DNA of 64,000 bases from Cristatella mucedo (Eukaryota; Bryozoa; Phylactolaemata; Cristatellidae): assembly GCA_009760855.2 (NCBI GenBank), contig WPIO01000151.1:336501-400500 (forward strand), in the 5' to 3' direction. The notes beneath the pieces were generated by a model, which saw only the letters and a program-made list of their open reading frames with translations, had not been told where the DNA came from and searched no databases. Made by a program: the position numbers and the translations under genes. Of the stretch, positions 11,300 through 24,095 are shown one piece after another. Numbering within the stretch: position 1 is the first letter of the stretch; every line of letters starts with the position of its first letter.

Positions 11300-14275
11300 A
11301 TTTTCCTTACAGACGTTGGAGCACTAGTAAATGTGTACTTCGTACCTGAACCCTCAGTTGCAGCCGATCGGCCAGTGCTAAACAGCCCTAATAATTCAAA
11401 CCAGCCGCCGTCTTGCATTGAGAGCCTCCTTAATTGCTCGTGTTAACTGTTCGCTCACTAAAAACCAAGGGGCTACTTATTCGCGACCAAGTTGTGTCGA
11501 GGCATTTCTTCTGAGCAAGATATGGATGGCTTCGTGTTCTGTTGGTTGCATATCTGAGACCATTTCGGCTATTTCCTCATTCTTTCAGATAACGTGGTTG
11601 GACGTGACGGGTGATAGAGAGCTGTCGTTGGCTCGTGAATCACTTGGATATAATACCTGTCGTTTCTCAGACGAGCTATCTTTTGAATTGTTTGTACTTT
11701 ATTAAACAATGTGCCTCTCATAAGTACTACCTGCTTACCTACTTCTAGCTGTCTAACCTTGTTTATTCGAGATGTTTTTGGGGCCTCACTAAATTATTCG
11801 TTATTGAAAGGTCTATATTGAATTATAGAGACTTTAAAGTTGATGCTGAAGACTGTTGTAACCGTTACAAACACTCATTTTCTTGACTGAGAACTTCGGC
11901 TTTGGCAATTAAGCTTGTCATACAACTCCTACTGGTGGCCACGTTCTAGATCTGATGAGCAAACAAGATGTCAGCCCCATGGATCTTATCTTGTTGCTTG
12001 AAAGCTTAAGATCCTTGATCATTGCACTCAATCTTTTTCACTATCTCTGTACCGTCATATGTCTGTAATTGCCTCGTCTTCTTGGTAAGCCAGCTTATTA
12101 ATCAATGGTATGGAGAAATTATTAAAATACTTTGTAATTCATGTTTTTAATCTGTAGAAAGACTCAGCCGGCAGTCACACAACCCACATTGATGCAGTAA
12201 ACTCGAACCTTGAACGTGCTCAAGAAGAGATAACTTAGCTAAAACTTTCCCTTTACCAAGTAATGGATATTTATTTCAATTTACCGAAATACTTTAAAAG
12301 TTGCATTGTCTTGTAAAGCCTAGGCTTGAGCACTACTTTAAAAAATCTGGGTGATGACGATCTAGCCAGTTTTTTTTAACACTTCACATCTGCACCTAAA
12401 AAGCGATCCAGTTTTTCCTTGAAAACTGAGTTCTGTTAGACAGACCCAGACAAAATTTATAAAACGTTGAATAGATTGATCGCCATGTCTGGCGTATCTT
12501 GCTACTTAGTAAAAAAAAATCACTGTTCGGCAAATAATTCTTTCTGCCTTTATCCTTGACATAATTGCATGTATCTATGACTCCACAAAGTCACTCACGA
12601 CCAAAGTAAATGTCTAGTAGGAATCTGCGATTTTCATTGAGAAATTTTCCGAGGTTTTTGTATTTGAAGCGCCACTTTAGTAACGCTTGTAAGAACAAAC
12701 ACTACTTCTTAAAGACTCTATTGCTTTCCTCTTATTTTCACCGGCGGATAAGTATAATCCAACCATCACCATATTTTTAAATCTTCTCTGGATAAAGACA
12801 TTGTCCCAAAGTCTCTCAATTCTACCATCGTTCAACCAATATTTGAAAATATGTGTTTGAATTCAGACGTCCCACAAAACTAGAGTCTTGTTTGCTTCTT
12901 AATTTGCGTCAAACAATTTTTGAAAATATTATCTCTAGGCAGCTCGTAGAACACTTATAAAATGAATAGTCAAAATAATTTCATTCGTGATTAAAAAACC
13001 TTATTCCACTGAAACTGTTCTCCTGTGTGTGACCAATGACATTCTAAACAGCGACGATGATGGTAATGTTATTGCGCTGACCCGGATCGATCTTTCAGAT
13101 GCCTTAAACACTATCGATCCAGCTTGATATGTAGGCTTGCTTCGGCACTAATGACCCGGTTAAAATAGTATTTGTCTGATCGCATTCAATCCGTATCGTC
13201 TGGGGGTTGGGTCTCATTCACCAGACCAGTCGCCTGTGGAATCACGCAAGAGTTCGTCCTCGGTCCTTTGGTGTTCTCCATTTACACTCAACCTCTCGGA
13301 AAAGTCATTCAAGCTAATGGAGTAGGCCGTCACTGTAATTCTGACGATAGTCAGCAGTGTTTGTCATTTAAACTGTCAAAATCTCCTGCAACAATTGATA
13401 AACTGAATACTTGGATAGCAAACATTTAATCCTTGATGTTGGCCAATGTCCTTAAATAAAACAATGAAGCAATCCTACTGATATTCAAAGTGAATCAAGC
13501 CGTGCTGCTTGATTAAGAGAACTTGAGCTCTTAATATGGTGCCGTCTTGAGACTAGCACCCTGTGCTAGGAATTCAGGTGTCCGTCTTCGGTGACTGCTT
13601 AAACTTTATAAACTCAGTAGGAATACTTCCTCAATAGCTAATCGTCCCGCTCAATCCCTGTCGAATTGAGGACCGTCTACCCCAGAGGTTGCTAAAAAAA
13701 ATCAAATTAGACCAAAATACCAATTTTAAATTATGATCCGTCGTTCAGTCGAGACGTCAACTGGACTACTATCTTTATATTTTGAATTTGCTGTCGAAAA
13801 AACCATTAGACCTCTGGAGCTTGTTATTTATATAGTTGCAAGGTTAGTCATCTAATTGCAGGGATTAAGCAGCGTTTATACCTAGTTGAACTGCTGCACC
13901 AGTTCTCTATTGACAATAATTCAGCTTTTCCGTTAATAGGCAAAGAGCTATAGTATCAGCAGCTGTTGCTCTGAAGAGTTTGAAAATCACTTCTAATATT
14001 TCTAGGCATCGATATCAAGTTTTCCTACTGCCGACTGTGGGAAATTCTTTCCGGCATTCTTCAGCTTCAACTTGAAAGGTTATCACTTCTTCGATAGTCC
14101 TGCTGACTCGCTATGGTTTTCACTTTCTCTTTGTTGCCTGAGATGTAGTCTGCTAACTATCCTATGTTTATAGATAGCCGTTTAGCCATTATGGGGGCTG
14201 TAGAAAACACACACTCATAACGCTAGCTTAGTTGTTGGAGTACCAGAAGGAGGTACCTTACATCACACGGAATTT
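11300..14275 (+). mobile_element. LINE family B, long decayed copy
   Basis: Endonuclease start is visible near 11420-11580 (IARVNCSL..., KIWMASCSVGCISETIS matching LLTETWM...SETTPPG of the better copy at 25683-30640). RT N-terminus at 12900 (FENIISRQLVEHL), RT core at 13080-13430 (GITQEFVLGPLVFSIYTQPL), C-terminal ELLHQF text at 13880-14080, and a tail-like TACCTTACATCACAC near 14270. Many stops. The 5' border is approximate. Confidence 0.7.
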
Positions 14276-14752
14276 TGCATGATCAGCAGTTCTATGTTAG
14301 TTCAAATTATATTGTCAATTCAATTTTTCATTTAACTAAATCTCATATTATATTAGGCGCTGTAGAATTCTATTAACCTAATAATGTGCATCTGACAAGC
14401 TATGTTTCTAGTTAAATTGGGGCAATGAAATATATTTATTTCCAAATTCCGATTTGAGCATAGATAGAAACTAGTACAGCCATAGTGAATATGAAGCAAG
14501 AGCAATTTATTCAGACAAATGAAAACTTTAATATATTCATATTATGCAGAGTATTTTTCTCAGTTAGAAAATCGGCAAGATACAGGTGCGATTGGCACTC
14601 TGGTCACAAAAATGTAGCCGGACACAGGAAGTGCTGTAGCCATTGCTGAGAAACATGATTTAAGGCATGCAGTGTATCACTTGGCCTACTGGTATTTTAC
14701 CCAATGTACCCGGAGGTCGATACTTCAAATCTGAGTTCTTCCGATATTTTAG

Positions 14753-14976
14753 AGGACGATCAGCTAATTGATAGAAACTGCACGGGCTGCGGGAAAATTG
14801 GTTTTAACGGTTATCATGACTGGATCAAACTGCAGAACATGGTTTTCAAGGTCGCAACCGACGGCTTGTTCGAGCTTTTTGTTACTCTGTGCATTGTTGC
14901 AAATACGGCAGTAATGGCCAGCGAATTCGATAGCATGACTGAATATCACCGCACTGCCAACGAGATCGCCAATCAG
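14753..14976 (+). CDS. Nav exon: domain II S1
   Basis: Two bases plus 74 codons. The acceptor TTCTTCCGATATTTTAG gives the phase (two bases) needed by the previous exon; the donor is CAG|GTAACC. Starts in the linker (EDDQLIDRNCTGCGK), then an amphipathic WIKLQNMVFKVATD and S1: LFELFVTLCIVANTAVMA. This matches the Nav start of domain II ([20 protein letters not shown]). It ends in the S1-S2 extracellular loop at TANEIANQ. Usual acidic residues after S1 are replaced by SEFDSMTEY. Confidence 0.93.
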
Positions 14977-15960
14977 GTAACCAGCGGCAGCGAATGAAAG
15001 CTCTTCTGAATAAGACAGCCTGCTTAACTCTGGAGGCTCTGATCATGACTAACAACCCGTTGCCGTCCTATGAGCACTTTACTTTACTAGAATAACAGCT
15101 GCTATATTTGGGTAGTGTGATAGCCAGAATAAATACAAGCGCGAGCCTCTGTTTTTCGCCGTTCAATTGACTAATTATTTTCTCTCTTTACTTTGCTGGG
15201 TATTGATTAGCTCCTAACTTTTTAACTTTTTTAACTGAATGTTTTTGAACGAGCCGTAACGAGAATTCACTAATTTGGGCTGCGGTCTCGTGGTTACTTA
15301 TGCTAACAAAAAGCAGCCTAATTGGAAGCTAAAAGCACACTGAGAAATTATCTGAGAATCCTACATTCATTTTATGTTTTCGATGAACCGTTTGCTTGCC
15401 CTTGGATCCTTTAGCGGAACCCCTGTCTCCAATATTTGAGCCCGAGTCTCTCTTATCCCCGTCCTCATTAGTAAAACGGAGGTTATGTTGTCTTAGGAAT
15501 CTCTCTCTCTCTCTCTCTCTCTCTGAAACTACAAAAAATTAAAAATTTCCCGAAATTTCCATTACAATTTAAAGCTGCTTTCAAAATGCGTACGGCAATC
15601 AACAGACTTTCTCAGACAGCACAAAGAAACAGACGAATAGCTAAAATTAGGAGGACACTCGTGGCAGTAATTTGCATCGGATTAACATACTATGGGGCCG
15701 CTAGAAAACACGTGCCTGAGTTAGCAGCACGAAGTTTTCCGTATCATTCTGTAAAGCAATTTGGAAGCGTATTCTACGATCTTGAATCGACGATAATGGT
15801 CTGCAATCACCGACCATCAACTGCAAGAATGAAACAGCCAATTTCTTGTCTGAGAGGCATGATGAATCTGAAACTGATGGCAAAGTTCAGTTGGGCATAA
15901 AAGAGCCAATGCCATAGCAGAATTTGTGGGTCACATTAAAAATTAAAAAGTACTTGCTGA
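14977..15960. other. Intron 5, first part, nothing recognised
   Basis: Contains a CT microsatellite at about 15500-15524 and a 104-codon open frame at 15586-15900 without family signature or splice context. No gene supported. Confidence 0.45.
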
Positions 15961-15964
15961 TTTA

Positions 15965-16115
15965 TTATCCTTTTTTGTGTAGCCTTTACGACTATCACCA
16001 CTGCTTGCACCGGCAGTAAAGGATGGCCAAACACAGGATTGCATCCCACGACCTCTGAACCGAAGTCATGAAAAGCAACCGCCCTACCTAGTGTTCCATC
16101 ACCGCTCGCGAAGAG
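15965..16115 (-). mobile_element. tRNA-derived SINE (family 1)
   Basis: Minus-strand copy: CCTTTACGACTATCACCACTGCTTGCACC and GATTGCATCCCACGACCTC are the reverse complement of the body and B box region of the SINE at 55845-56025. Diverged. Confidence 0.65.
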
Positions 16116-16439
16116 TAAGAATTTAATATATGCCTGAATAAGTAAGAAGTTACCTGAGTGGACTCAGTTCTCCTTTATCACAATGGCCACGTGACTGAAT
16201 ATTTTAAAATAATTGGCCGTCTTTGCATCATATTCATCAATACCATTTTTTAATTGGTACTGGCTTCTTTTAGTAGTCCTTACAATACTGGTTCAACGTT
16301 TTCCAGGCATAGACCGAACTAGGGAGGTAGGACACTCTCTTTAGTCAGCCAATGTAGTCAAGTAGTTCCTGACATGGGCGGCAATTGAGCACGATGTCTA
16401 GCTGTGATGCAAGCTCACTTGTGTGTGTGCCTAGTTGGT

Positions 16440-17480
16440 CTTGAGAATTGGAATCGCACTTTTAGTTCGCTTTACAATTTTAACACTCATTATGATGAGC
16501 ATTTGATAATAGTCCCAGCGTAGCACTGCCAACTGAAAGAGCATAGTCGCTGACTACAAATTAGTTCGTTGGCGGTTTCAAGTAAGTTGATCGATTTTAT
16601 CATGCTTAGTTTCGGATTAACATCCAGGAGCGAATATCTGCTTGGCAAGCATTCAGTTTATAACCCTCAGTAGCTTATTCTGATTGCTTGAATGACAAGT
16701 ACAGCTGGATGTCATCGGCGTATAAGTGATACTGGATATCATGGCCGGAATTACTTTTCGAGAGCCTCTTTTTCAAGGTAGAACGTCGAAGGTCAACGAA
16801 CAGCCCCTATAGAACTTGATGGACAATTGGTCTGCTATATGTAACTTGACCATCATATGGCATAGACTGAACAAGATCGGACAAGTGGGACTCGAATTAC
16901 ACCATAACCTAATCTGGGAGACTGTGGCTCACAATCTTATAAGTAAGAAAGTGTAATCAATAATATCAACGACAGCTGTTAGATCAAGCAAAACCCGAGC
17001 AGCAATGATTCGTCATCTTTGCAGCCCAGAATGTCATCAGTGTCACGTAGACAAATAGTCTCAGTAGGAAATCTTCACTCGGTAATTTCTTTTTCTTTTT
17101 GACACGACACAGACTGGATAAGATCTACACAGTACCAGACTTTAATCGCACTAGAGCCTCGTATAACAGACTAGTGATTATTTTCTGAAAAGTTTGGTTT
17201 GCAATAAATATTTCTGGCTGATAGATCAAGCTGGACCACCATTGTGAAATCACATCATAGTTTCTACCTGATTTCATTGGTCACAGAATAGAGACCGGTG
17301 TCAGTTGGATGGAATTGCTTATTTTGTGACAGTTGGTTTTTGATAAAACACTTTACCCATGAGATCCATAAGCTGCATGCCAAAAATATGTTCCATTTCC
17401 ATGGAAAGCAAGAAATAAAGTAGACTGGCTATATATTGCTGTGAGAGGACCAGTCTCAATTTAGGCACTTTGCATCTAAC
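16440..17480 (-). mobile_element. LINE family B-like remnant, strongly decayed
   Basis: Minus-strand similarity to the RT region of family B: CATCGGCGTATAAGTGATACTGGATATCATGG resembles CGTCAGCATAAAAGTGATATCCTATTCCGTGG at 52485-52516, and AGATCAAGCAAAACCCGAGCAG resembles the matching copy near 26995. Borders uncertain. Confidence 0.5.
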
Positions 17481-18214
17481 ATCAAGAGAACCACTCGCTG
17501 AGACTCAATTTAAAAGCGACGTCTATTTTTCAAACAAGCGCACAAAAGCACACAGAAAAAGGGCAAATTCACTTGCTTGAAATAGAATCCGAGCGTAACA
17601 GGTGCGTCTCTAGCTGCCTTTCGCGATACGAAGTGGATCATGGTGATGACACGAGCAGGGAGAACATTACAGACTTTTCATGGAAGAAAACTTGTAGTAC
17701 GGTTTCCGAAAGGTTTAGTTTTAGTGTGAGGAACGGCCAGGTTACTCGAGGCCAAGAAGCTGGTGACTAAGCACTGCTTTAGAAGAGCAAGGAACTTCTC
17801 GAGGTAAATGAGCTTTTAGTCTCATTTTAGCTGCTAAATGAGGGTGAACCTACTACTGATAGGCTAGAGAGTGGATTTTGAATTGGGTAGCCAGTGAGGC
17901 TCGAGCAGTGGTGATGTAATGCTCATCTTCCTCGTTGATGACAAGACATGACCGGTAAGCTGCCGAGCTTCGTTTCAGCTGCAGATAATTAAGGGCACTG
18001 ACCGGCAGTCCTAAATAGAACGAACGGCAGAAATACAGCAGGCAATACAGGAAGCGAATTGGTAAGAGTCCTAAACTTGCTCGATCCTAAGCAAAATTGA
18101 TGTTTAGAAACGCTCTCCCAAGTTTCCATTTGGATCACTTACGTTCCAATTATAAAATATCTTCAAATACCTGTGGCATTGCAGTACAGTTCTTATTCTG
18201 TTTGTGCCGAAGTT

Positions 18215-18430
18215 TGGGCTGGCTTTCTCAGTAAGAAAAAAAGGGTAACTAGTTCCACAGCCTCATTTATGTAGCCACAAAAAAGCTTAAACGGCTACCA
18301 CAAGCGCTTTCTGTGGGCAATTATGGATAACCCACTTAATGACTCGAACCCAAGCCTGTGCCGTGAAGAGCAAGCCCCTTACCCCTGGGTTAAGACCCGT
18401 GCATCATGCCTATGCTCATTACGGCAAGAG
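18215..18430 (-). mobile_element. tRNA-derived SINE (family 1)
   Basis: Reverse complement reads as a tRNA-like head (GGGGCTTGCTC...AGGCTTGGGTTCGAGTC, B box GGTTCGAGTC) followed by a body ending in a GGCTACATAAATGAGGCTG-like 3' end, as in the copies at 32245 and 55845. Confidence 0.7.
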
Positions 18431-20219
18431 ACTATTAGATGTTGACAATTTATTAAGATTAAAAACTTCAGCAATCATATGCAACATTATTTTGATGCAA
18501 ATGACCCTATTAGTTTCACTCGTCGTAAGTATAATACATGTTCGTGTATCAAAGCGTTGTAAACCACTAAAAATATGCTTTTTTCATTCGTGACACTCTC
18601 TCACCGTCAAAGCACTCCGATTTATTTTTGTATAGCTACACTTGGGATATTGCTCTTAATAGCAATGCCATTAGTTCTATTGTATTTACGATTATTTAAT
18701 TAGCTAAAGGTGTTTGCCTGAAGTATTTAATAGCTGCACAGGTCAAACGTGTCAGCAATCAGTAGCAGCTTTTCGAATTTTTGGTTCGGAATTTCCTCCC
18801 CAATTGAGGTGAATTTTTTTACTTCCCGTCCTAAGATAGTCATCTTGTATGGTTCTACATTTGAAAATTACTGTGGGGACTGAATTGCAGCCATGGCTAA
18901 TGCCACACTGGCATCCACCCATTTCGGCATTTGCGAGTCAGTGCATCTACTGAGCCGAGGCGAGCCGCCGGAGTCCATTCACATTCTTCGTCAAGCTGAG
19001 CAGGCCTATCAGTCAGTGCGTAAGAATATTCTCAAACTAAGCAGACCTGCATATGCTTTGTGGTAAATACAGTCTCAGTCAACGGCCACAGACGACATTG
19101 CCATTTGGTAACACTGGATCATAGCATCACCTTAAAGTGCAGGCACCTTACAGTCCAGGCCATCGGTTCGAATCGTGTGGAAGCTAATTCTGTATTGCCC
19201 ATGCAAGTACTCGTATTCACTGGTGCTTTTCACCTGAAGTTTAACCATAAATGATCTTTTAAGCTATGCTTCCAAACTAAGTAAATTCACAAGAAGTATA
19301 CTCAGGTAGGCGATGCGAAACCATTCCCCCTTCCTGTGCTAAACTGTCACTCAATTAATGCAGAATACATTTCTTCTCAGTGTAATTGTGAAAAGCTTTT
19401 TGCTGTTCAGAATGTGACAATGCTTATTAATAAACATGGAAGAGATTTGCTACCAATAGTTTCACTTGTCTGTCAGGCGCTTCTATATTTGACATTTGGT
19501 GGAGATGAGGATAAATCCCTAGTTGATCAGTTGCAGCTGGTCTGTGAAATAATGAACCAATTGCCTAGAATGATGCAATTGCTTAGAATGAGCCGCGGCA
19601 GCAGGTTACCCGTGCTCTCGATCACCGAAACCCCGGCTATGGGGGAAGGATAATTCATTCCAAATCTATTACTTCTAGGGCCGGCACACTGCCATGCAAT
19701 CAGTTTCTGATCAACTTGGCTTCCTTTTCAGTTTATTTAAAGCGGATCAAAGAGATTCGGGTTGTTTTCGGGTGATATGTAAATGCTTTATGTTTATCAT
19801 CACCATTATTTTTATCATTATCGTTCCTATCCTAATTGGAAAAATGAAAAGCAACTTCGATTCTCCGCGAAAGCTGGATATGATGTCCAAAATTTCACAT
19901 GCTGAATGGCCTCAATGAAACAATGAAATACTGTAAGACCTTATAGGTATATGGGCCAATTAGTTTGATTAGAGTACGAAAACTGAGGCATTTATACAAT
20001 ACTATGCATTGCACTCATCATTCTCAGCTGACATTCACACAGATTGATTCTTCGTATGGCCAGGTCAAAAATACGAAGAGACATCTGACAATATGACCTA
20101 ATACCGGCAAAATCAAGCAGTACTGGCGATTCAGGTCTCAAGACCCAAATATGGCAAATTCTGATCTTCCGGCAGCCTAGTCAGAAGCTACCAACTTTTT
20201 ATTAGAGTACAGCCAGCCT
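18431..20219. other. Intron 5, middle part
   Basis: Mostly AT-rich with no repeat identified. A GC-richer block at 18891-19019 looks exon-like but does not fit the channel frame; it is discussed as a finding. A GGTTCGAATC B-box-like motif near 19163 may be a SINE remnant. Confidence 0.4.
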
Positions 20220-20562
20220 AGCCTCGGTCGTGGCCTGGTAAGTTCAATCTCCTAGCACATAGGTGATCAACGCATGGCAGAACTGAGCTACCAAGAACTG
20301 CTGTCTTGCTGCCTACTGGGGCATAACCTTTCGGGTCGTCCTGAGCTGCTACTCCCAAGCTAATCACTTACTTGAATTTTCCCCTGTCAGCTATACGTCA
20401 CACATATCTCTTTGATACGGGGCTAAATCATGTTGGTTACCCAGCACACATCAAAAGCCGCCTATGCTTTATTTGAGCTCTAGAAAACTGTCCAGCATTA
20501 CGGTGCGTAGTCCGCGTGGCTTCGTGGAGTTACAGATACGATGCATTAGATTCCTCTAGAAT
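20220..20562 (+). mobile_element. LINE family B 3' remnant
   Basis: Ends with GTGGCTTCGTGGAGTTACAGATACGATGCATTA, a diverged form of the family B tail. Upstream text AAAGCCGCCTATGCTTTATTTGAGC resembles the 3' UTR seen at 59598-59624. Confidence 0.55.
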
Positions 20563-20970
20563 TAAAAAACGGTCCTTCTTCGCATCAAATGAGAGTAGCT
20601 TCCTAATGGTAACTCGTGCACCGCTGTTCAATGCAGAAACGTTAGCACATGCATTATTATTCATATTTTTACAAGAAATGAATTATGTTGGTTTCCTTGA
20701 ATGCATCACTTGAAGCTCAGGCTTTGCTTGCACTCTAGAAAACTCACCAGCAAACTGATAGTTAGCACTCGTGTTTTTTGAAGTTATAGAGACTAATATA
20801 GATTAGTTTTTTGGGATTAAGGAAGTTTTTATTTCCCGGAAATCAGAATAATTGAATACTGTGATGCAGGAAAAGATGGCCGATGCTGTGAAACTTAAAA
20901 ATTGTTGAATAGCTGCTCCTATTTGCGAGAAAGAAGCAGAGCTAACATCGTCTTTCTAATTACTTTGTAG

Positions 20971-21174
20971 GTATTTACGTGGATTTTTACCGTGGAAGCT
21001 GTCCTGAAAATTATAGCTCTCAGCAAGGAATATTTTAAGAATACCTGGAACTTATTGGACCTGATCGTGGTCATATTCAGTCTGCTGGATTTCATATTCG
21101 CATATGCCCCTTTAAACCGTGCAAATAAGAAGAGCATGAAATCGGTGCTAAAAATTATGAAAATATTCAGGCTG
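20971..21174 (+). CDS. Nav exon: domain II S2-S4
   Basis: 68 codons, phase 0 to 0. Acceptor TACTTTGTAG, donor CTG|GTGAGT. S2 is [15 protein letters not shown], with the conserved Glu and Lys of the Nav S2 charge pair; S3 is [18 protein letters not shown], keeping the key Asp. S4 begins at the end: [11 protein letters not shown]. Positive charges sit at every third residue, but the first two are Lys instead of Arg. The S4 helix is finished by the next exon (LRIMKLAQSW), so the intron cuts through the voltage sensor. Confidence 0.95.
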
Positions 21175-23339
21175 GTGAGTGGCGTTCAGCGAGCTATGCG
21201 ATTCTGACATGGCGGCAACTGCGAAAATCAGGCTCTCGCTGGAATTCACGTCACTGACATTGTGGCCACTAAGTACGTCTCTATGGGCCGTTGAGCTGGG
21301 CTGAAGATTAAAAAAGCTCAAGGCATCGACCCAGGAATCGCGAGGCTGGTTTTTTTAAGCTGCAACACAAGAGTGTCTGCACAGCTAGTCGTCTTAGCTT
21401 TCCTATGTACACGTGGAACCCGGGGGCTTGCTAGTAATTTTCTTAAGTATAATTTGTCTTCCGATTGGCTAAACTATTGTGTGACAAAACTCGAGAGAGT
21501 CGATTAACGCCAGTGACTCGAGTGAGGCCATCATAAGACAATGGATGTTGATCTTCTCGAGTAGTGGGACAATTTACAACTAAATAATGAGTATACGTCA
21601 ACAAAAACTCGAAAGCTCAGCTTTATTTTGTTATGATGAGTATGTCTCTCAATAGCGAACACACTTTGAGTACATGCACTCAACAGTATTAAATACTGTG
21701 TATTGTCTCGCCTGCAGACTGTCATAGGTGACGAAAATCTTCTCTGGCACACGACAGATATGCCGAACTTTGACTCTCTAGCGTCGGCGGCTCGGCAAGC
21801 GATTCGCTCGGGGCACACTGCAAAACTCGATAATGCTATGGTAGTTACCTGGTTTCACAGCCAGTACTAGATGACAAAGCAATCACCACGTCGAGAAGGT
21901 CAAAAGACTTACATTTTATCAGCTCTATCTGCCATATACTAGAAAACCCTCAAGTAGCTCTAGACCTAAAGTAGGCATCTCAAATGAGAAAATATTCATA
22001 GGATTATGATTATGTAGAAGGCTAGCAGCCTTCTACATAATCATATTTATTTTGAGATGGAGACACTATTGCCAGCCTTGAATGTGAAAATTGAGTTACA
22101 GCACGGAACTAGGGGAAGGACGCCTCATGGAATGACACTTGGAGAAATCAGTTCAGGTAGGGATGTTACTTTAGCCATCGACTCACATTAATTTGCAGAT
22201 TTGTGTTCCTAACAAATAATATGGAAATGAGGCTGTAAGAGCACCGCACAAATCGTAAGCTAAGGAGCTGTCGATGCATTGCTTCAGGTCACCCAGCGTC
22301 CTCTTGCTCGAGCAATGAGTGACTAGTCTAACTTGACATTGATCAAGCGTAGTGCTATTCCGTGGGGCCCCTATTAAGATGTGCCAAGAGAATGAGCTTT
22401 CTATCGGCAATTAAACCCTAACAGCATGCCACGCAATTCTCGACATCGACCTTGACTCTTTTGCCGTGACTGATACAGCATTTAAATCAACTGACTTTCC
22501 AACCAACCGCGGCCGATGATGATGCCACTTCCTCGGTTTATTCTTTCTTTTGTAACACGAGGTTTGTAAGAATTTGTTTTGAATAAAAAATGTTCACCCA
22601 GGGCATTGCTAGATTCTAAGCTACTTGCAGAGCCTTAGAAGCTATCCTTCAAATCTGATTACTGAGCATCTCCGTGGTCGGCTAAAATTTGAGGATTTCA
22701 GATCGGAGTAAGGTTTCGTCTTCCACAAATCTTACCTTCCTAGTACTGGTTTATCTCAATATTCACTTTAATAAGCCAATTTACTCTCTGTGTGCTAAAT
22801 CTTGCAATTTAGCTTATTCCTTTACTCTAGCAAACTTTCGTGCATGGGCCCATCTACATAAAAAGATGATCGGATATTCTGCCACAATTCAACACTCAGC
22901 TCATACTCTTATCACTGTGTACACATCTGACTACATCCTAATCTCTATCTCTCTGACAGCCTTTCTATGTCAGAATCTTGTCTTTGAATCGCAATACCTA
23001 AGGAAGCTTGATATTCTGAAGCGGCCCAGCATGAGCATTTTCCTCACAGCATCTATTTAATTCTTGGTCTGATTAGCCCACCATGGCATAATGTTGCAAG
23101 GGTCGCTTGTTAATGTTCTTGATTAGAGCTCTCGTCTAATTTGGCACATCGCAGCACTCGCCAAGAGAGCCTATGGTTTACTGAAGACAGTTAATTGGCC
23201 AAGATAGGCTGTGGTTTACTGCAGACTTTAAACCAGCTAGTAATTTTAAGCTTAAGCTTTAAAAAGCATACAATCAGGACTGCCCTTCGATCGACTGCTG
23301 GCGGAAATGAATTTTTTTCGTCTCAATGGTCCATTATAG
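21175..23339. other. Intron 6, first part
   Basis: No repeat family recognised. It holds a perfect 18-bp inverted repeat at 22006-22044 and a possible 123-nt cassette exon at 21718-21840, both treated as findings. Confidence 0.45.
22006..22044. repeat. Perfect 18-bp inverted repeat, 3-nt spacer
   Basis: Arm ATGATTATGTAGAAGGCT (22006-22023), spacer AGC, arm AGCCTTCTACATAATCAT. Imperfect outer arms (ATCTCAAA at 21978, TTTGAGAT near 22051) extend the symmetry to about 80 bp. Confidence 0.95.
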
Positions 23340-23445
23340 CTAATAACAATAATAATAATAATGCACATGATAAAGAGCCCTCGGAGAACTCAAGCTCTTT
23401 CTAGGCGCTTTGCATTTGCCACAAAGGGAAACGCGATTGAATGAT
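23340..23445 (-). mobile_element. LINE family A 3' tail fragment
   Basis: (AAT)n then GAGCCCTCGGAGAACTCAAGCTCTTTCTAGGCGCTTTGC: reverse complement of the family A 3' hairpin and tail. Only about 100 bases are kept. Confidence 0.8.
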
Positions 23446-23670
23446 GAGCTAAGTTGGTAGGTATTACAAAGTGGTAAAATGGTAGCTAAGGTCGAGTTTT
23501 GCTTTTGGAAGAGCATCACGAAGTCACGTCTGTACAATTTCAAGATATTGTTGGCAAACATCAGGCGACTCATCAACTGCAATTCACCAACACCCTTCGG
23601 GATTCTCTCTGCGATCCAGCCGTCACTTTTTTTTTTAGCTTTTTTGTTATTTAGCAAGAGAGACAACGTC

Positions 23671-23781
<111 letters not shown>

Positions 23782-23865
23782 TCATATCCTCAATGTGACG
23801 GGCACGTACGCATTTCAGGGTATCTTCGTCTGTAACCTGTGCGTGCGATTATATGTCCTCTTCAG

Positions 23866-24095
23866 TTGCGCATCATGAAACTGGCTCAGTCTTGGTCGAC
23901 GCTCCGCTCGTTGCTCGAGACCATCTTCTCAACGATTAGCGCCCTGGTCTACGTCGCCTTGGTTCTCTTCATCATCCTTTTCTTGTTCGCCGTGCTGGGC
24001 AGTCAGCTGCTCGGCGATGGCTACAACAACTTCGACTACATCCAAAGAGGACTAAATACGACATATGTTTACGACTATCATGGATCAATGCCTCG
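23866..24095 (+). CDS. Nav exon: domain II S4-S5
   Basis: 76 codons plus two bases, phase 0 to 2. Acceptor TGTCCTCTTCAG, donor CG|GTAAGC. Completes S4 (LRIMKLAQSW, versus LRVFKLAKSW in typical Nav), then the S4-S5 linker STLRSLLETIFSTISA and S5 LVYVALVLFIILFLFAVLGSQL. The family's GMQLFG end of S5 is here GSQLLGD. The extracellular turret has NTTY, a possible N-glycosylation site. The last turret text, GSMPR, leads into the P-loop exon only 112 nt downstream. Confidence 0.95.

Noticed and set aside
11418-11705. 95-codon open frame on the + strand
   Set aside because: Matches the family B endonuclease start (LLTETWM-type text), so it is LINE, not a host gene.
15586-15900. 104-codon open frame starting with ATG
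   Set aside because: No domain, no splice context, and composition like the surrounding intron. Not supportable as a gene.
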